Assembly (NCBI RefSeq): GCF_900119695.1
Contig: NZ_LT632546.1
Coordinates: forward strand, 118,865-182,864
Direction: 5' to 3'
Source: Actinomyces urinae
GTDB taxonomy: Bacteria > Actinomycetota > Actinomycetes > Actinomycetales > Actinomycetaceae
DNA length: 64,000 bases
Positions 55,128-64,000 of the stretch are shown one piece after another. The position numbers were made by a program, and so were the translations under genes. Each line of letters opens with the position of its first letter. The first letter of the stretch is position 1. The notes below the pieces were generated by a model. It was not told where the DNA came from. It saw nothing but the letters and a program-made list of their open reading frames with translations, and searched no databases.

Positions 55128-56945
55128 CTACTTATCGGTTAGGCTGGCGTAGCGTTCAAGTTCTTCTTCAATGACGGAGTCATCAAGCTTTTGGAACACG
55201 GGCTTTGGCTTACCTATCACCGTGCCGGGTACCACGTCGTGGCGCTTCCACTCGGGGAAGCCACTGTAGTCGCCGGTAATGATCGGATAGTGCAGATCCG
55301 AGCCGTCCTCGGCCTTAACGTCAAGGTCCGTTACCTCTTCGATGCGCGGCATTGGCGCGATTTCGCCTTTACCACCCATAACCGCGTCAACAGCGTTTGC
55401 GGAGGTCGGTAGGAACGGCGAAAGCATGAGGTTCAGGTCAGCAACCGCTTGCGCTAGCGTCCACAAAATCGCGCGTAGGCGCGGCATTTGCTCTTCGGAC
55501 TTCAGCTTGAAGGGTTCGGTGTCCGCAACGTACTTGTTAGCTTCCCCAACGAGAGCCATGATTTCACGGATCGCAGCCTTTTGGTGGTGGCGGCTAATCT
55601 TATCCCCAACAGTTTTGAATCCGGCCTCGATCTTGCCGAGGAGGTCGCGGTCGATCTGCTCCAGTTCACCCGGCTGTGGGATCTCACCGAAGCGTTTGGC
55701 AATCATGGAGGCCGTGCGGTTAACTAGATTGCCCCAGCCGGCTACGAGTTCAGAGTTGGTGCGGCGCACGAACTCCGCCCACGTAAAGTCAGCGTCGGAG
55801 GTTTCTGGCCCGGCCGCGCTGATGAAGTAGCGCAGGGCGTCCGCCTGATAGCGCTGTAGCATGTCGCGCACGTAGATCACGATGCCGCGCGAGGAGGCAA
55901 ACTTCTTGCCTTCCATCGTGAGGAACTCGGAAGATACCACCTCGGTGGGTAGGTTAAGCTTGCCAAGTTCGCCGGGTTGACCACCCTTATCGCCGGCACC
56001 GTTGTAGCCGAGCAGTTCGGCTGGCCAAATCTGCGAGTGGAACACGATGTTGTCTTTGCCCATGAAGTAGTAAGACAGCGCTTCGGGGTCGTTCCACCAT
56101 TTGCGCCAAGCGTCAGGATCGCCAATGCGGCGCGCCCACTCGATCGATGCCGACAGGTAGCCAACTACCGCGTCAAACCAAACGTAAAGGCGTTTGGAGG
56201 GCTGGTCTTCCCAACCTGGCACGGGAATACCCCAGTCGATGTCGCGAGTCATGGCGCGCGGGCGGATGTCTTCAAGGAAGTTCTGCGAGAACTTAATGAC
56301 GTTAGGACGCCAGCGTCCCGATTCTTCACGATCATCCAGCCACGCCGACAGCGCTTTGGCGAGAGCGGGAAGATCGAGGAAGTAGTGGTCGGTTTCCACG
56401 AACTTTGGGGTTTCCCCATTGATTCGCGACTTCGGATCGATGAGGTCGGTGGGATCCAGCTGATTGCCGCAGTTGTCGCACTGGTCGCCGCGAGCACCGG
56501 GGTCACCGCAAATCGGGCAGGTGCCTTCAATGTAGCGGTCAGGTAGCGTGCGCCCCGTGGATGGCGACACTGCACCGTGCGTGCGTTGGACAAGCATGTA
56601 GCCGTTGTCGCGCACTACTTCGAACATGGATTGCACCACCTGGTAATGGTTACCGGTGGTGGTACGTGTGAAGAGATCATATGACAGGCCGAGGGCCACT
56701 AGGTCTTCAACGATCAGGCGGTTGTTCTTATCGGCTAGTTCGCGTGGGGTCATGCCCTGCTCATCAGCGGCAACGAGGATGGGCGTACCATGTTCATCGG
56801 TACCTGAGACCATGAGCACCTCGTGGCCCCGCATCCGCATGTAGCGAGAGAATACGTCGGAGGGCACCCCGAAGCCTGCTACGTGTCCGATGTGACGAGG
56901 GCCGTTTGCATACGGCCATGCTACTGCTGACAGAATTCGACTCAT
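55128..56945 (-). CDS. metG: Methionyl-tRNA synthetase
   Basis: A class I synthetase of 605 residues. The HIGH region is [15 protein letters not shown] near residue 17; [11 protein letters not shown] follows; a zinc finger has [17 protein letters not shown] near 143; KFASSRGI near 352 is the KMSKS variant; the anticodon-binding helical domain spans about 400-560. The start ATG has only a weak ribosome site (AGTAGAG). It is divergent in orientation from the persulfide operon, with a shared terminator, and lies 181 bases from rsmI on the same strand. Confidence 0.97.
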   Translation of the reverse strand: MSRILSAVAWPYANGPRHIGHVAGFGVPSDVFSRYMRMRGHEVLMVSGTDEHGTPILVAADEQGMTPRELADKNNRLIVEDLVALGLSYDLFTRTTTGNHYQVVQSMFEVVRDNGYMLVQRTHGAVSPSTGRTLPDRYIEGTCPICGDPGARGDQCDNCGNQLDPTDLIDPKSRINGETPKFVETDHYFLDLPALAKALSAWLDDREESGRWRPNVIKFSQNFLEDIRPRAMTRDIDWGIPVPGWEDQPSKRLYVWFDAVVGYLSASIEWARRIGDPDAWRKWWNDPEALSYYFMGKDNIVFHSQIWPAELLGYNGAGDKGGQPGELGKLNLPTEVVSSEFLTMEGKKFASSRGIVIYVRDMLQRYQADALRYFISAAGPETSDADFTWAEFVRRTNSELVAGWGNLVNRTASMIAKRFGEIPQPGELEQIDRDLLGKIEAGFKTVGDKISRHHQKAAIREIMALVGEANKYVADTEPFKLKSEEQMPRLRAILWTLAQAVADLNLMLSPFLPTSANAVDAVMGGKGEIAPMPRIEEVTDLDVKAEDGSDLHYPIITGDYSGFPEWKRHDVVPGTVIGKPKPVFQKLDDSVIEEELERYASLTDK

Positions 56946-57126
56946 GGCTCTACTTTAGTGCTTTTGCAGGACGTGGTTCCACCTACTCCCCTCGCTGACG
57001 TTCTTTTGTCAATAAAGGAAACCGCTTCAATTCGGAGCTTCTAGGTTGCCAGGGGTTTGAACTTCTTAAATTTCAGTGGAGAAGATCTTTAAGCGCCGCA
57101 TTTCCCACACTGAGATCGAATGGCTA

Positions 57127-57987
57127 CTACTCGGGTTTACGAGCGAGCGCCGCCCGGTACAGCTCGTTTTTACGAACTCCAGTTTCTTCCGATACGAGTT
57201 TGGCAGCGGCTTTCAGTTTCATTCCGCCTTCGGCTAGGGCAATGACTTTAGCAACGTAGTCTTCAGCATTCTTTTCGCGCGGATCCGCACCTGCTACGAC
57301 AAGCGTTAGTTCACCTTTGACGTCGTCGCGGGTTGCGTAGATTAAATGGTTGAGGTCGCCGCGAATAATCTCTTCATGGATCTTGGTAAGTTCTCGGCAG
57401 AGCACTGCTTTGCGTGCCCCTCCGAATACGTTGGCCATGTCTGTGAGGTTCTCGTGAATCCGCTTTGGGGAGTCAAAAAACACCATGGTACGCGGCTCTT
57501 CTTTAAGATCTTCGAGGCGGCGTTCGCGCTCCCCAGGTTTACGGGGGATGAAGCCTTCAAAGCAGAACCTGTCGGTGGGTAGGCCCGAGACACTGAGGGC
57601 GGTAAGTACTGCGGACGGGCCGGGGAGGGCGGAGACTGGGATGCCTCGTTTCGCTGCTTCGCTGACCACCCGATAGCCGGGATCGGAAATCGTGGGCATG
57701 CCAGCGTCGGAGACGATGAGGACTCGTTCGCCATCGTCAGCTCGGTGCAAGATCGTGTCTACTCGCTCGTTCTCATTGTGCTCGTGAAGGGATTTGATGT
57801 CGCCGTTGATGCGTACACCCAGACGTGAGGCGAGCTTTAGAAGCCTGCGAGTATCTTCCGCGGCCACCAAGTCTGCTTCTGCGAGGGCACGAATGAGTTT
57901 AGGAGACGCATCATTAGTATCTCCAATGGGTGTGGCTGCTAGAAGAATAGAGCCTGATCTTTGTACGGGAGTGTTGTCTGTGTCCAC
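57127..57987 (-). CDS. rsmI: 16S rRNA (cytidine1402-2'-O)-methyltransferase
   Basis: RsmI methylates C1402 in the decoding centre. The tetrapyrrole-methylase fold is visible: LLAATPIGDTNDASPKLIRA near residue 15, ADLVAAEDTRRLLKL, VSDAGMPTISDPGYRVV near 92, LPGPSAVLTALSVSGLP, and FFDSPKRIHENL. The usual C-terminal extension is present (LYRAALARK end). Length 286 is normal. The start is GTG at 57987. It lies before metG on the same strand, a common actinobacterial pairing. Confidence 0.95.
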   Translation of the reverse strand: MDTDNTPVQRSGSILLAATPIGDTNDASPKLIRALAEADLVAAEDTRRLLKLASRLGVRINGDIKSLHEHNENERVDTILHRADDGERVLIVSDAGMPTISDPGYRVVSEAAKRGIPVSALPGPSAVLTALSVSGLPTDRFCFEGFIPRKPGERERRLEDLKEEPRTMVFFDSPKRIHENLTDMANVFGGARKAVLCRELTKIHEEIIRGDLNHLIYATRDDVKGELTLVVAGADPREKNAEDYVAKVIALAEGGMKLKAAAKLVSEETGVRKNELYRAALARKPE

Positions 57988-58091
57988 GTTTCCATAATTG
58001 CAGAGTTTTGGCCTGTAGGCATATTTCGTCGAGGGAGCTTTTGAGTAAGCGAGCCTGTATTCGGCGGGTAAACTGTTTTGGGTTTATATAT

Positions 58092-58127
58092 AAGTTTGGC
58101 CGGGCGCAAAAGCACCCGGCCAAACTT
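58092..58127 (-). terminator. Terminator after the small cell-wall protein gene
   Basis: AAGTTTGGCCGGG (58092-58104) pairs perfectly with CCCGGCCAAACTT (58115-58127), followed on the minus strand by an AT-rich stretch. A second small hairpin CTCCGC-GTG-GCGGAG lies between it and the gene. Confidence 0.85.
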
Positions 58128-58169
58128 CTAGCTCTGGTTAGTCTCCGCGTGGCGGAGTTAAACTAGTGA

Positions 58170-58883
58170 TTAGAGAGAGCGACGCCTGGTTACGAGGAGT
58201 GCGCCACCGCCTGCAAGTGCGGCTGCCGCGCCACCGAGGAGAGCGACGGAAGCACCGGTCTTAGCAAGCTTCTTCTCGCCAGCAGCGACCTTGGACTCGC
58301 TGGGCTTCTCCGTAGCAGCAACGGTGGTTTCACTGGTCTTCTCGGTCTGCGAAGGATCGGTGATATCCTCAGAAGCCGTGGGGTCCTGCTCGGTGGCAGA
58401 GGTCTCCGGCGTGGTCGGACGGAGCGTGTTCAGACGATCGGTAGCCTCCGCGCACTTGACCATGTCATAGTACTCGGTGCCCTCAGCACAGAACCAGGTG
58501 ACGTCCAACTCGGCGTCCTTGATCTTCGCATCCTCAATCTCGCCGCGAATCTGGCCACACTTAATGTGATCAAAGTATTCGGTGCCTTCTGCACAGAAGT
58601 ACTGTTCGTCCAGCTCCTTGTCAGCAATCTCTTGCTTCACCGAATCGCCGGCAGGTGCCTGCTCTTCTTCAGCAGGCGCCTGCGGCTCCTCCAGCAAAGC
58701 CTTAAGGGCCGCCTCAGCATCTGCACACGCGGCCATGTCGAACGTTTCGGTTCCTTCGGTACAGAACCAATCGACGTCTGCTTGCGCGGCATTAATGGCG
58801 TCAGTATCGGCTGCAAGTGCAGGGGCGAAAGCAACACCAGCGCCAAGCACGGCAGCGCCAGCAACAGCTAGAATCCGCTTCAT
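58170..58883 (-). CDS. Small cell-wall protein with three Cys repeats and LAKTG sorting signal
   Basis: No named family is recognised. The start ATG 58883 (AGGAG nine bases upstream) gives a clear signal peptide MKRILAVAGAAVLGAGVAFA ending at ALA. Three repeats of about 25-30 residues follow, each with aromatic-FC-T/A-EGTE-x-aromatic-D and a second Cys some 12 residues on: WFCTEGTETFD, YFCAEGTEYFD, WFCAEGTEYYD. Each pair may form a disulfide. A Thr/Ser/Glu linker leads to LAKTG, a hydrophobic stretch and RRRSL, as in sortase substrates. It is a single-gene unit with its own terminator. Confidence 0.85.
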   Translation of the reverse strand: MKRILAVAGAAVLGAGVAFAPALAADTDAINAAQADVDWFCTEGTETFDMAACADAEAALKALLEEPQAPAEEEQAPAGDSVKQEIADKELDEQYFCAEGTEYFDHIKCGQIRGEIEDAKIKDAELDVTWFCAEGTEYYDMVKCAEATDRLNTLRPTTPETSATEQDPTASEDITDPSQTEKTSETTVAATEKPSESKVAAGEKKLAKTGASVALLGGAAAALAGGGALLVTRRRSL

Positions 58884-58892
58884 TTCTTTCAT

Positions 58893-59190
58893 CTCCTAAA
58901 TGGACGCAACTGTCCTGATGTAGTGGATACGCTTCAGTACGATACATGTCCCCCCCCCGCGTCAAATATTTTCCAGCACGCGGGTACTATCACGGGCGTG
59001 TCGCCGCTGTTTAAACGTTCTTCTCATGAAAAAGTAGAACTTTAGCACCATATCTCAGAGGAATTTGTAGCTACATCAGCTCAAATTATGATTCAAGATT
59101 GCATTGAAGTGGATTCCAGCTGTCATTGTTTGGCTCAATGCATTTTGACCGGTGGAATCATCGATCCGAACGGTAATTAACCGCTGCTGT
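58893..59190. other. Intergenic region between surface protein and IS-C
   Basis: About 300 bases without a gene. It must contain the promoter of the surface protein gene. A run of nine C at 58950-58958 is the only striking feature. Confidence 0.5.
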
Positions 59191-60495
59191 TGAAGTGTCC
59201 TGGGTTTGCTTCCTAGGCGTTTGCCCTAGTTTTTATTTTCATTGATACGTCGGTGAGGTGCCAGTACTCGTTCTCGACCTCGACCGGTGTGCGGTAGTCA
59301 AGGGCTTGGTGGAGACAGATCCGGTTCCACCAGTTCACCCACTCGAAGGTAGCGATCTCAACCTCAAGAACATCTTTCCATCAATGGATATTGATCAACT
59401 CGTTCTTATTCGAGCCGTTGACGTTCTCGGCCAACGCATTGTCGTAAGAATCCCCAACGCTCCCGGTCCAGGGAGTGATCCCCGCATCAGTGAGCCTATC
59501 GTTATACACAATCGAGACATACTGACTCCCATGATCGCTGTGGTGAACCAGCTCATTGGTCTCCTTCGCGCTGGTGATGGCCTGGTTCAACGCCTGTAGC
59601 GGTAATGCTTCAGTGCACATGGAATCGGAAAGCGCCCAGCTCACGATCTTACGGCTGAACACGTCTGTCACAAACGCTGCATACACGAAGCCTGCTCGAG
59701 TGCGAACATAAGTAATATCCGCAATCCACAACCGATTCGGCCCAGGGCACGAAAATCGCGATGAACCAAATCCGCTCTGGTATCTTCCCGCCTCGCTTTG
59801 CGTGTCGTGAGTGGGCAACGTCCCTTCCCCCTTCCCGGATACTCCTGCCAGGCGCATAAGCCTAGCGGTTTGTTCCCGGCCGATCTGAAGGCCGCAGCGG
59901 GTAAGTGCGTGCCACATTTTCCGAACCCCATACACGCCATAGTTTGCGGCGTGTATCTGGCAAGTCTTGGCCACGAGGTCACGGTCCCGGATACTCCTGG
60001 CGCTTGGCGTGCCGTATTTAGCGTTGCGGTAGCCGCGGGAGGTAATGAAACCTCCCTGGCGCTGCCGGTTTAACGTCCCACAGATGAACACAGGCCGAGA
60101 AACGATCACGATATGTATCGATAAACCCGATCATTTCCGACGCTGGGGGTCGAGTTCTTTGGCGAAAAAAGCCGAGGCGACTTTCAACAACTCGTTCATA
60201 TCACGTAGTTCTTGGTTCTCCCGGCGTAGCCGAGCGTTCTCAGCAACCACGTCTTCCTCAGCTCGCGTGACCTGGCCGGTTTTGCGTGCTTGCTGTAACC
60301 ATTGCCGGGCAGTATGCCACGAGACTCCCAGTTTGGGTGCGACCGTCTGACACGCGTCTTGAATCGACAACCCCTCCGCATGGATACGATCCTCCACCAA
60401 CCGGACAACCCGGCCCTTCGCTTCCTAATCAAATTTCTTCCGCATAATCCAGATTTCCCCATCCACTTAAACCGAAGAAAACCTAAGGCACTTCA
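59191..60495 (-). pseudogene. IS-C, inactivated IS3-family element
   Basis: A 1305-bp element with ends TGAAGTGTCCTGGGTTTGCT and, inverted, TGAAGTGCCTTAGGTTTTCT. OrfA (MRKKFD, then a TAG stop at codon 7, then EAKGRVVRLVEDRIHAEG) has a nonsense change. OrfB begins MIGFIDTYRDRF and shifts frame by one base before the ICGTLNRQRQGGFITSRGY part. It then has a TGA just before WKDVLEVEIATFEWVNWW. DDE motifs IADITYVRT and HHSDHGSQYVS remain. No target duplication is seen. It is therefore an old, dead copy. Confidence 0.9.
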
Positions 60496-60534
60496 GGCTA
60501 CTTTTTTCAGGTCGCGATAATCTCCTCGCGAAAA

Positions 60535-61029
60535 CTAGCTAAGTACCAGCTGAGCGCCGGTTGAACGGAACAATGTAAAGGTGTCGCAATATTTTACGCC
60601 CAACGCTTTACAAACGTCAGGAATTTTTACTGATCTTCGAGAGTGAGGATCTGAGCGCTCATTAGTTACTACCGTATATCCGTGGGCTGCAGCGAAGGCG
60701 ATTAAAAATGGATCTGCACAGTCCGCAAATTTTTGTATCGCTGAATATTTATAATTCTGACCTCGTGCCCAAATTGTAATTTGATTGACAAAATCATATA
60801 TAGCTTGATCACCATCGATAGCAGTAAAAATACCTTTATGCGACTTCAGCTTTACCCAATCTGCAAGTTCGTCATCCCCGGTAGTTAGTTCATCATAAAC
60901 CGGTTTAATACTGCAGATTTTCCCGGTCATGTAGACACGCTCTAGCCATTCCCAAAATCCCGGAGCGATATCGAATCCGTAATACCGGTTTTTGGCTTCG
61001 ATAAAAACATTACTATCCAGCACATACAT
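60535..61029 (-). CDS. DUF4411 (PIN-like) protein, cassette 2
   Basis: A 164-residue relative of the protein at 35219. It shares MYVLDSNVFIEAKNRYYGFD at the start, FADCADPFLIAFAAAHGYTVV in the middle and IPDVCKALGVKYCDTF near the end, but much of the rest differs. The coding region is AT-richer than the core. The start ATG directly follows the stop of the ImmA-type gene (TAAATG). A role as RNase toxin or effector is an inference from the PIN-like residues. Confidence 0.82.
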   Translation of the reverse strand: MYVLDSNVFIEAKNRYYGFDIAPGFWEWLERVYMTGKICSIKPVYDELTTGDDELADWVKLKSHKGIFTAIDGDQAIYDFVNQITIWARGQNYKYSAIQKFADCADPFLIAFAAAHGYTVVTNERSDPHSRRSVKIPDVCKALGVKYCDTFTLFRSTGAQLVLS

Positions 61030-62193
61030 TTAACCCACCGCCAGCTTTTCAGCCAAGTTGCGGAAAGTTTGAGGCTTTTTTGTGCCCAGCATCCGAAAGG
61101 CATCCCGATAAAGAGTAGTCCCCTCCAAGGTAGAGACAATCACAGCGCGGGTAAAAGTAGGAGAGTTGCGCAGAGGCAAAGTTTTATAAAAATCTCCGCC
61201 CCCGGCCTGCTTCCCCTTGCTTTCTCTTTCAGCTATCGCGCTCAGCTCCCGACCATATAGTTCCTGATAGTGACTCCAGCTAAGAAAGTTGGCATCAAAA
61301 AGGCTGTGCAGCGCCACCAAGACGCTGCAGCCAGCTTCTCGCGCAAGTTTAGTAACAGATTCTTCGGTGACCTTGGTAGCGCGCATACCCTCAAGAACAT
61401 CCTTAGGAAGTAGGATCTCTCCCGCGAGTTGGTTACACCAGCGCTCCTCAGATTTTGCGCTATTGGAATCGTTGAGAGATAAATCCGCATCGGACAACGC
61501 GCTATGACCAAGCCAGATATGCCCTAGTTCATGTAAAAGGGTAAAGATTCTCGCAGAATAACCGTCGGCTCCATTGACAAAAATAAGAGGCGCAATCTCA
61601 TCGCTTAAAGAGAAACCCCGAAACTCCTCGACATGTAGTTTTCTATGAGTATTGTTTCCTACCACTCCGTTAGTAAGCACCAGGATTCCGAGTTCTTCGA
61701 TCTTGTCGACCAAGTAGCGATACAAACTGGACATATTGCCAATTCGTTTTCGAGAATCAAACCCAAAATCAAGGAGATCGCTGATTTCAGCTGCTACTTC
61801 GCTCACGTTATTATTCACGCCTACGGAACCCACAAAAGACAACTTTTCTGCCCCGTTGCTTAGGGCATAGTCGCGATACCAATCCTGGGTGCGTTGCGCA
61901 TTGTAAATAGTGTCGAGCAAATCCCCGGAAGGCTGGCGAATCGAAGAGTCTTTAAGCGTACGCATATCGGCTATAGGCAGGTCTTCTTCAGGAGGAGTAT
62001 CAAGAAGAAGAAAAGCGAAAGGCGTATGGGTTTTGGCAGCGAATTTTTCTGCATCCGTAAAAGTAGGAACGCTAACCCCAGATATCCATTCAGGCAATTT
62101 TGGAAAACTTTTCTCGAGGTCAGTGACGGTTTTCCTACTGCGCGCCAACGCCCACTCGTAAAGAGGAGGCGCTATACGCAGTTTCGCAGACAT
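61030..62193 (-). CDS. ImmA/IrrE family metallopeptidase with XRE-like N-terminus, cassette 2
   Basis: A 387-residue relative of the protein at 35782. Its N-terminus has YEWALARSRKTVTDLEKSFP and TFTDAEKFAAKTHTPFAFLL, the zinc site is HELGHIWLGHSALSD, the third ligand is in WCNQLAGEILLP, and the end is LYRDAFRMLGTKKPQTF. ATG 62193 (MSAKLR) has GGGGGAG seven bases upstream. Gene order and junction match cassette 1, so the pair was kept as a unit through divergence. An adjacent dead IS-C and nearby IS-B3 suggest transfer. Confidence 0.88.
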   Translation of the reverse strand: MSAKLRIAPPLYEWALARSRKTVTDLEKSFPKLPEWISGVSVPTFTDAEKFAAKTHTPFAFLLLDTPPEEDLPIADMRTLKDSSIRQPSGDLLDTIYNAQRTQDWYRDYALSNGAEKLSFVGSVGVNNNVSEVAAEISDLLDFGFDSRKRIGNMSSLYRYLVDKIEELGILVLTNGVVGNNTHRKLHVEEFRGFSLSDEIAPLIFVNGADGYSARIFTLLHELGHIWLGHSALSDADLSLNDSNSAKSEERWCNQLAGEILLPKDVLEGMRATKVTEESVTKLAREAGCSVLVALHSLFDANFLSWSHYQELYGRELSAIAERESKGKQAGGGDFYKTLPLRNSPTFTRAVIVSTLEGTTLYRDAFRMLGTKKPQTFRNLAEKLAVG

Positions 62194-62414
62194 TACGCTT
62201 CTCCCCCGCAACTTCGAAAATGAACAATACACACCAGACAGTTTCTATTTTACTAGCAACAGAGCATAACTGAAGGCATTTTCCATCGTGGTGACCAAAC
62301 TTGTTGCCCCCCCCCAGTTTCTATCTTCCTCTCTATGCCAGACCCAGTAATATGCCTATTCACTTTCATAAACAGCAGCACAGATGCCAGCAACTAACTC
62401 TCAAAAGGTAAGCA

Positions 62415-62810
62415 CTATGCCTCATGAGCTTCAACTAGTTCAGCAATCCTGTCAAAGCACTTGTTTCGAATAACCTTGTTCCATTTACAGCGATCTTTTG
62501 GTGATTGAACAATCTCATCAACAAGGTCAGTTAGTTCATTCTTGGGCACAGCACCCGACACCTCTGACATCCAGAAAATAAGCTCTCCGCACTGTATTCG
62601 CTTCGTGAATCGTGCATCCGGTTTGGAAAGGTCTGACCATGAGTGGATTAAGTGCCAGTACTGCGAGGGATTATTTACGCCGCATTCCTTGGCAAAATCT
62701 ATGTAACCACCGTTTTTCTGCTGGTAACCACCCGAAATAAGTCTATTAGTTAACGGAGCAGCTACGCGTTCCTTATCAATAAAAGCTCGTCTAACCTGAT
62801 AGTTCCTCAT
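62415..62810 (-). CDS. Unknown small protein
   Basis: No family is recognised. The 131-residue basic to neutral protein starts MRNYQVRRAFIDKERVAA, with AGGGTG eight bases before the ATG. It looks soluble and mostly helical, with GGYIDFAKECGVNNPSQYWH in the middle and three or four Cys spread out. It lies on the strand and side of cassette 2, 221 bases upstream of the ImmA-type gene, and the end of IS-B3 lies within 20 bases of its start, so its original promoter may be lost. Confidence 0.55.
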   Translation of the reverse strand: MRNYQVRRAFIDKERVAAPLTNRLISGGYQQKNGGYIDFAKECGVNNPSQYWHLIHSWSDLSKPDARFTKRIQCGELIFWMSEVSGAVPKNELTDLVDEIVQSPKDRCKWNKVIRNKCFDRIAELVEAHEA

Positions 62811-62856
62811 TTGCAACACACCCTTTATTGAAGCGTCCTGGGTTTTGTTCCGCTTC

Positions 62857-63765
62857 TTATATGGGGGTCAGCTCGGCCGCCCGGTGTTGATTGTAGCTGG
62901 TGATGGCCTCCTCAGGGGTGGTGTAGTCCAGGGCCTCGTGTAGGCGCTCGTTGTTCCACCAATGGACCCAGTTCAGGGTTGCCCATTCGACTTCGGTACA
63001 TGACCTCCAGGTTTGGGAGTAGATCAGCTCGGCCTTGTAAAGCCCGTTGACGGTCTCGGCTAGGGCATTGTCGTAGGAATCGCCAACGCTGCCGGTTGAG
63101 GGTTTGATTCCGTAGTCAGTGAGTTTCTCGCTGTAGGTGATGCTCGTGTACTGAGATCCATGATCAGAATGGTGAACAAGATTGGATAGGTTTTGTCTGG
63201 CGTTCATGATTGCCTGCTCGAGCGCCTCCAACGGTAACGCCTCTGTTGTCATCGAGGTCCGGGTCGCCCAGCCAACGATCTTACGACTGAAAACATCGGT
63301 GACGAAGGCCGTGTAGACGAACCCGGACAGGGTACGGACATAGGTGATATCGGCGATCCACAACCGGTTCGGACCCACAGCCTTGAACTGCCGCTGTACT
63401 AAGTCGGGGCAAGTATCGGGAACTGGTGCTGGCCGAGTTGTCACAGGTCTACGTCCGCGGCGTATCCCACTAATTCCAGCGATTTTCATGAGCCGAGCCA
63501 CCTGGTCACGGCCAATATCCCAGCCGGCACGCCTAGCTGCGTGCCAGAGCTTACGCACACCATAAACACTGAAGTTCTTCTGGTGAATCTCACGTAGTAC
63601 TTCAATCAGGATCTGGTCTCGTATGCTCCTGGTGCTCGCAGGCCGGCTCTTAGCGGCCCGGTACCCCCGAGGAGTGATAAACCCTCCTTCAAGGTGTTCG
63701 CAAAGGACCCGGCACACGAACTCGACTGAGTAGTGATCGCGGTACTGGTCAATGAAAGCGATCAT
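62857..63765 (-). CDS. IS-B3 transposase OrfB
   Basis: The 302-residue protein is identical to that of IS-B1, with the same three catalytic acids (IADITYVRT, HHSDHGSQYTS, DNALAETVNG). Intact. Confidence 0.93.
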   Translation of the reverse strand: MIAFIDQYRDHYSVEFVCRVLCEHLEGGFITPRGYRAAKSRPASTRSIRDQILIEVLREIHQKNFSVYGVRKLWHAARRAGWDIGRDQVARLMKIAGISGIRRGRRPVTTRPAPVPDTCPDLVQRQFKAVGPNRLWIADITYVRTLSGFVYTAFVTDVFSRKIVGWATRTSMTTEALPLEALEQAIMNARQNLSNLVHHSDHGSQYTSITYSEKLTDYGIKPSTGSVGDSYDNALAETVNGLYKAELIYSQTWRSCTEVEWATLNWVHWWNNERLHEALDYTTPEEAITSYNQHRAAELTPI

Positions 63766-64000
63766 TAACTCCCGGGGTGTTCGAGTTCTCGTGCGAAAAA
63801 AGCCGAAGCAAGCTTCAAAATCTCGTTCGCCCGCCGTAACTCTGCATTCTCACGTTTAAGCCGTTTAATTTCCTCGTGTTCCTCACGAGTTAAGCCCTGG
63901 CGTTGTCCAGAGTCGATCAGAGACTGTTCGTACCAGCGACGCATCGACTCAACTGAAATCCCCAGTCGAGGGGCAATCTCGTTAATTGCTCTCCACTGCG
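63765..64000 (-). CDS. IS-B3 OrfA, partial (start beyond right edge)
   Basis: The C-terminal about 78 codons of OrfA are visible, with the WRAINEIAPRLGISVESMRR helix-turn-helix and the RLKRENAELRRANEI coiled coil, the same as in IS-B1. Confidence 0.88.
   Translation of the reverse strand, partial: QWRAINEIAPRLGISVESMRRWYEQSLIDSGQRQGLTREEHEEIKRLKRENAELRRANEILKLASAFFARELEHPGS

Larger units (their letters stand above)
62829..64000 (-). mobile_element. IS-B3, IS3-family element (runs off right edge)
   Basis: The left end TGAAGCGTCCTGGGTTTTGT begins at 62829. The visible 1172 bp appear identical to IS-B1 (26325-27496), same orientation, 36.5 kb away. The OrfA start side is outside the window. 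Confidence 0.93.

Noticed and set aside
56946..57126. A SAM or T-box type leader near metG and rsmI
   Set aside because: The 181 bases lack any conserved riboswitch block and lie downstream of rsmI; no convincing pairing was seen.

Overview
The window looks like chromosome of an actinomycete, probably of the Actinomycetaceae (Arcanobacterium/Trueperella-like; this is an inference). The evidence is the pcrA-sucC-sucD-perM-purN-purH gene order typical of Actinobacteria, a DUF3017 gene, PspC-type sensor kinase genes, tandem YhgE/Pip genes, LAKTG-type sorting signals on surface proteins, and actinobacterial-style ZTP riboswitches. Base composition is moderately GC-rich in the core and drops in the accessory blocks.

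Positions 1-26067 are core chromosome. A minus-strand run galT-galK-pth-mfd (mfd runs off the left edge) is followed by three plus-strand genes (2H phosphoesterase, YihY family, exodeoxyribonuclease III). Then come minus-strand folate/one-carbon, purine and central-carbon genes: glyA-folD, two overlapping YhgE/Pip genes, purU, mdh, pgi, a two-domain 6-phosphofructokinase, a DUF3017 gene, purH, purN and perM. The glyA-folD operon and purH each have a ZTP-type (pfl) riboswitch in their leader, so one signal of folate shortage would raise serine/one-carbon supply and the last steps of purine synthesis together.

Positions 26178-44125 are an island of about 17.9 kb between perM and sucD, which are neighbours in related genomes. 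Its two outer ends are the two ends of one IS150-like element (IS-A), and the arms of one terminator hairpin are left on either side, so insertion was in the loop of the sucD terminator. Copies of a second IS3-family element (IS-B1, IS-B2) have cut into the IS-A copies. Cargo: a small membrane protein, an MpaB/DUF2236 oxygenase, a sortase-type lamin-tail surface protein, a Schlafen/AlbA_2 ATPase gene bracketed by matching palindromes, a head-to-head junction of two truncated genes (5'-nucleotidase, glycogen debranching-like), an ImmA/IrrE + DUF4411 pair, and a decaying block of prolyl oligopeptidase, ABC transporter and ABC exporter genes.

Positions 44159-58883 are core again: sucD, sucC, pcrA; a two-component system divergent from a PspC membrane gene pair; a CsoR/CstR-type repressor with a clear operator controlling a CoA-disulfide-reductase/rhodanese fusion; metG; rsmI; and a small repeat-bearing cell-wall protein. 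Positions 59191-64000 are accessory: a dead IS3 element (IS-C), a second, diverged ImmA/IrrE + DUF4411 pair, an unknown small gene, and a third IS-B copy (IS-B3) that looks identical to IS-B1 and runs off the right edge. No rRNA or tRNA genes were recognised.
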